NCBI GenBank assembly: GCA_902529645.1
Contig: CABZXO010000002.1
Location: 62,001 to 126,000, forward strand
Reading direction: 5' to 3'
DNA: 64,000 bases
Source of the DNA: an uncultured Pelagibacteraceae bacterium
Lineage (GTDB): Bacteria; Pseudomonadota; Alphaproteobacteria; Pelagibacterales; Pelagibacteraceae
The notes beneath the pieces were generated by a model. That model saw only the letters and a program-made list of their open reading frames with translations, did no database searches and was not told the origin of the DNA. This document shows positions 62,311-64,000 of the stretch, piece after piece; the first letter of the stretch is position 1, and the number at the start of each line of letters is the position of its first letter. Both the position numbers and the translations under genes were made by a program.

Positions 62311-62667
62311 TTAAAAATTAAATGAATTAAAAAATTGATAAATTTGTCTAGAAATTTCACTCTCCAAAGGAAATGACAACATTCCCATGACTGAATAGCC
62401 TAAGATCCAAGGCATTATATAAAATCTAATCATGTAGAAAAACCAAGCAACATACAAGGGCACCAATGGCCCAATGATAAATGAGGGTGTTATTGGTTTA
62501 AATAATTTTATAAGAGGATTGGTGTATTTCACAAATACTCTCATGAAAAAGAATTGAGAATCCTCTCTTTGAAAAATATTCATCGCCACTCTTCCAATTA
62601 GAGTCCACATGATAATTCCAAGTAAATAATCAATAAAATATATTAAAGGATGAAAATTTGCTGACAT
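62311..62667 (-). CDS. YggT-like membrane protein
   Basis: YggT-like helices: LGIIMWTLIGRVAMNIF..FVKYTNPLIKLFKPITPSFI. Confidence 0.65.
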   Translation of the reverse strand: MSANFHPLIYFIDYLLGIIMWTLIGRVAMNIFQREDSQFFFMRVFVKYTNPLIKLFKPITPSFIIGPLVPLYVAWFFYMIRFYIMPWILGYSVMGMLSFPLESEISRQIYQFFNSFNF

Positions 62668-62698
62668 TTAAATTTTATATTGGAAAATGTATTTAAAT

Positions 62699-62727
62699 AA
62701 AAGGGGCGAAATTAATCGCCCCTTTAA
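62699..62727 (-). terminator. intrinsic terminator AAAGGGGCGA-AATTAA-TCGCCCCTTT
   Basis: 10-bp perfect stem, 6-nt loop; downstream of the symporter. Confidence 0.88.
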
Positions 62728-62736
62728 AAGATTTAT

Positions 62737-64000
62737 TTAGTGTGATTTACCAAGAATTGATTTACCACTTGGTACACGTACATCATCAACCATTTTTTGA
62801 GTAGCTTTATCTGGTTCTGCAGTCATTAAACTAACTACTACCATTAAAACTAAACTAACAGCTGATCCGAAGATACCAAATGTTAACTGTGTAATTCCTA
62901 GGAATCCGCTTCCACCAGTTCGTACCCAAACTAAGTACCATGCACCGGCGATTAGACCACCTAGCATACCAGCAATCGCACCTTGTCTATTAGCTCTCTT
63001 CCACCATACACCAAGTACAAGTGGGAAGAACAATCCAGACATCGCAAAATCAAAAGCCCAGATAACCGAACCTAAGATTCCTTGAATCTCCATTGCTGCA
63101 ATAGTTGCTCCAGCAAAACCAATTATTACAAGTAATACCCTAGCAACAAGTAGTCGTTTTGCAGTTTCCGCTTTTGGATCAATGATCTTATAGTAAACAT
63201 CATGTGATATAGCGTTTGCAATCGCTAGAATCAAACCATCAGCAGTAGACATGGCAGCTGCCATACCTCCTGCAGCAACTAGACCTGAAATTACATAAGG
63301 TAATCCAGCTATCTCTGGTGTTGCTAATACAACGGCTTTACCACCCATGAAGAACTCATTTAATTCAAGAGTTCCATTTCCGTTAAAGTCGCTGATAAAC
63401 ATTAGGTTTGCTTGGTTCCAGTTTTGGTACCAATCTATCGCTTCCACTTCTGCAAATGTCTTACCGATAATACCAGTTGGTAAATTCGGGTCTATCAATG
63501 ATAACTTAGATAATGTAGCTAACATTGGAGCAGAAGAATAAAGTAGGAAGATAAAGAATAATGACCAACCTACTGATTTTCTAGCTGCTTTTACACTTGG
63601 AGTAGTAAAGTATCTCATCATCACGTGTGGTAATGAAGCTGTTCCCATCATCATCGCTAATGCTAATGAAATAAATGCCCAAGGTGTAGCGTTAACTGCA
63701 GAGTGAGCTTTAGTTATTCCTGCTAAGCCTTTCGGTACTGATTTTAGATCAGCAGCTGCGTTTTTAACAAAACCGAACTGTTGTTCTAATTCACCAATTC
63801 TAGCTACCTCATCAGCTAACATAAAGTGAGGGAAGAAACCCGCACCCATTTTGTTACTGATCCAGAATACTGGAAGTAGGTATGCTATAATTAGTACAAT
63901 ATATTGTGCAACCTGTGTCCAAGTTACCCCTCTCATACCACCTAACATTGAACATAATAAGATACTTATTAGTCCAACATAAACTGCGTATTGGAATGGG
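62737..64000 (-). CDS. sodium:solute symporter family protein (5' end beyond window)
   Basis: Frame stays open past the listed start to 64000 (PFQYAVYVGLISILLCSMLGGMRGVTWTQVAQYIVL); AAAMSTADGLILAIANAISHDVYYKII. Confidence 0.92.
   Translation of the reverse strand, partial: PFQYAVYVGLISILLCSMLGGMRGVTWTQVAQYIVLIIAYLLPVFWISNKMGAGFFPHFMLADEVARIGELEQQFGFVKNAAADLKSVPKGLAGITKAHSAVNATPWAFISLALAMMMGTASLPHVMMRYFTTPSVKAARKSVGWSLFFIFLLYSSAPMLATLSKLSLIDPNLPTGIIGKTFAEVEAIDWYQNWNQANLMFISDFNGNGTLELNEFFMGGKAVVLATPEIAGLPYVISGLVAAGGMAAAMSTADGLILAIANAISHDVYYKIIDPKAETAKRLLVARVLLVIIGFAGATIAAMEIQGILGSVIWAFDFAMSGLFFPLVLGVWWKRANRQGAIAGMLGGLIAGAWYLVWVRTGGSGFLGITQLTFGIFGSAVSLVLMVVVSLMTAEPDKATQKMVDDVRVPSGKSILGKSH

Noticed and set aside
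1-64000. CRISPR arrays, IS elements, prophage or defence islands
   Set aside because: No regularly spaced repeats, transposase or integrase motifs, or phage genes seen; the genes listed are mostly conserved housekeeping functions.

Overview
This is an AT-rich, tightly packed alphaproteobacterial chromosome segment. Gene content and order look like a SAR11/Pelagibacterales genome (my inference). Almost everything is housekeeping: miaB-phoH, fur, tsaB, nfuA, trpS, murJ, maeB, rsmI, rdgB, grpE/dnaK/dnaJ/dapB/nth, a porin, leuS-lptE-holA, parB-parA-rsmG-mnmG-mnmE, rho-hemJ-hemH-hemE, ppsR-maf-aroE-coaE-dnaQ, secB, fxsA, hslUV, hisB-H-A-F-E, lolA-ftsK, one tRNA-Gly, purH, rpe and a sodium:solute symporter. 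I saw no CRISPR array, IS element or prophage. The points most worth a second look are: (1) murJ is split in two frames exactly at two overlapping in-frame -1 slippery heptamers (U UUU UUA and A AAA AAC), and a -1 shift restores a 509-aa MurJ; (2) a probable replication-origin neighbourhood: a perfect 16-bp parS inside rsmG, and a divergent AT-rich hemE/ppsR gap with a DnaA box; (3) three RpoH-like promoters (grpE, dnaK, hslV), each with a 14-nt spacer, the hslV one implying a nearly leaderless mRNA; (4) unlisted small ORFs, including a probable ArfA and a 47-aa lipoprotein inside the his operon; (5) extreme gene compaction, with head-to-head CDS overlaps and shared TTAA stop codons; (6) an EF-hand-like loop in a symporter and a TPR protein with a Cys-rich C-terminus of unknown function. 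All assignments come from reading the sequence; no database search was run.
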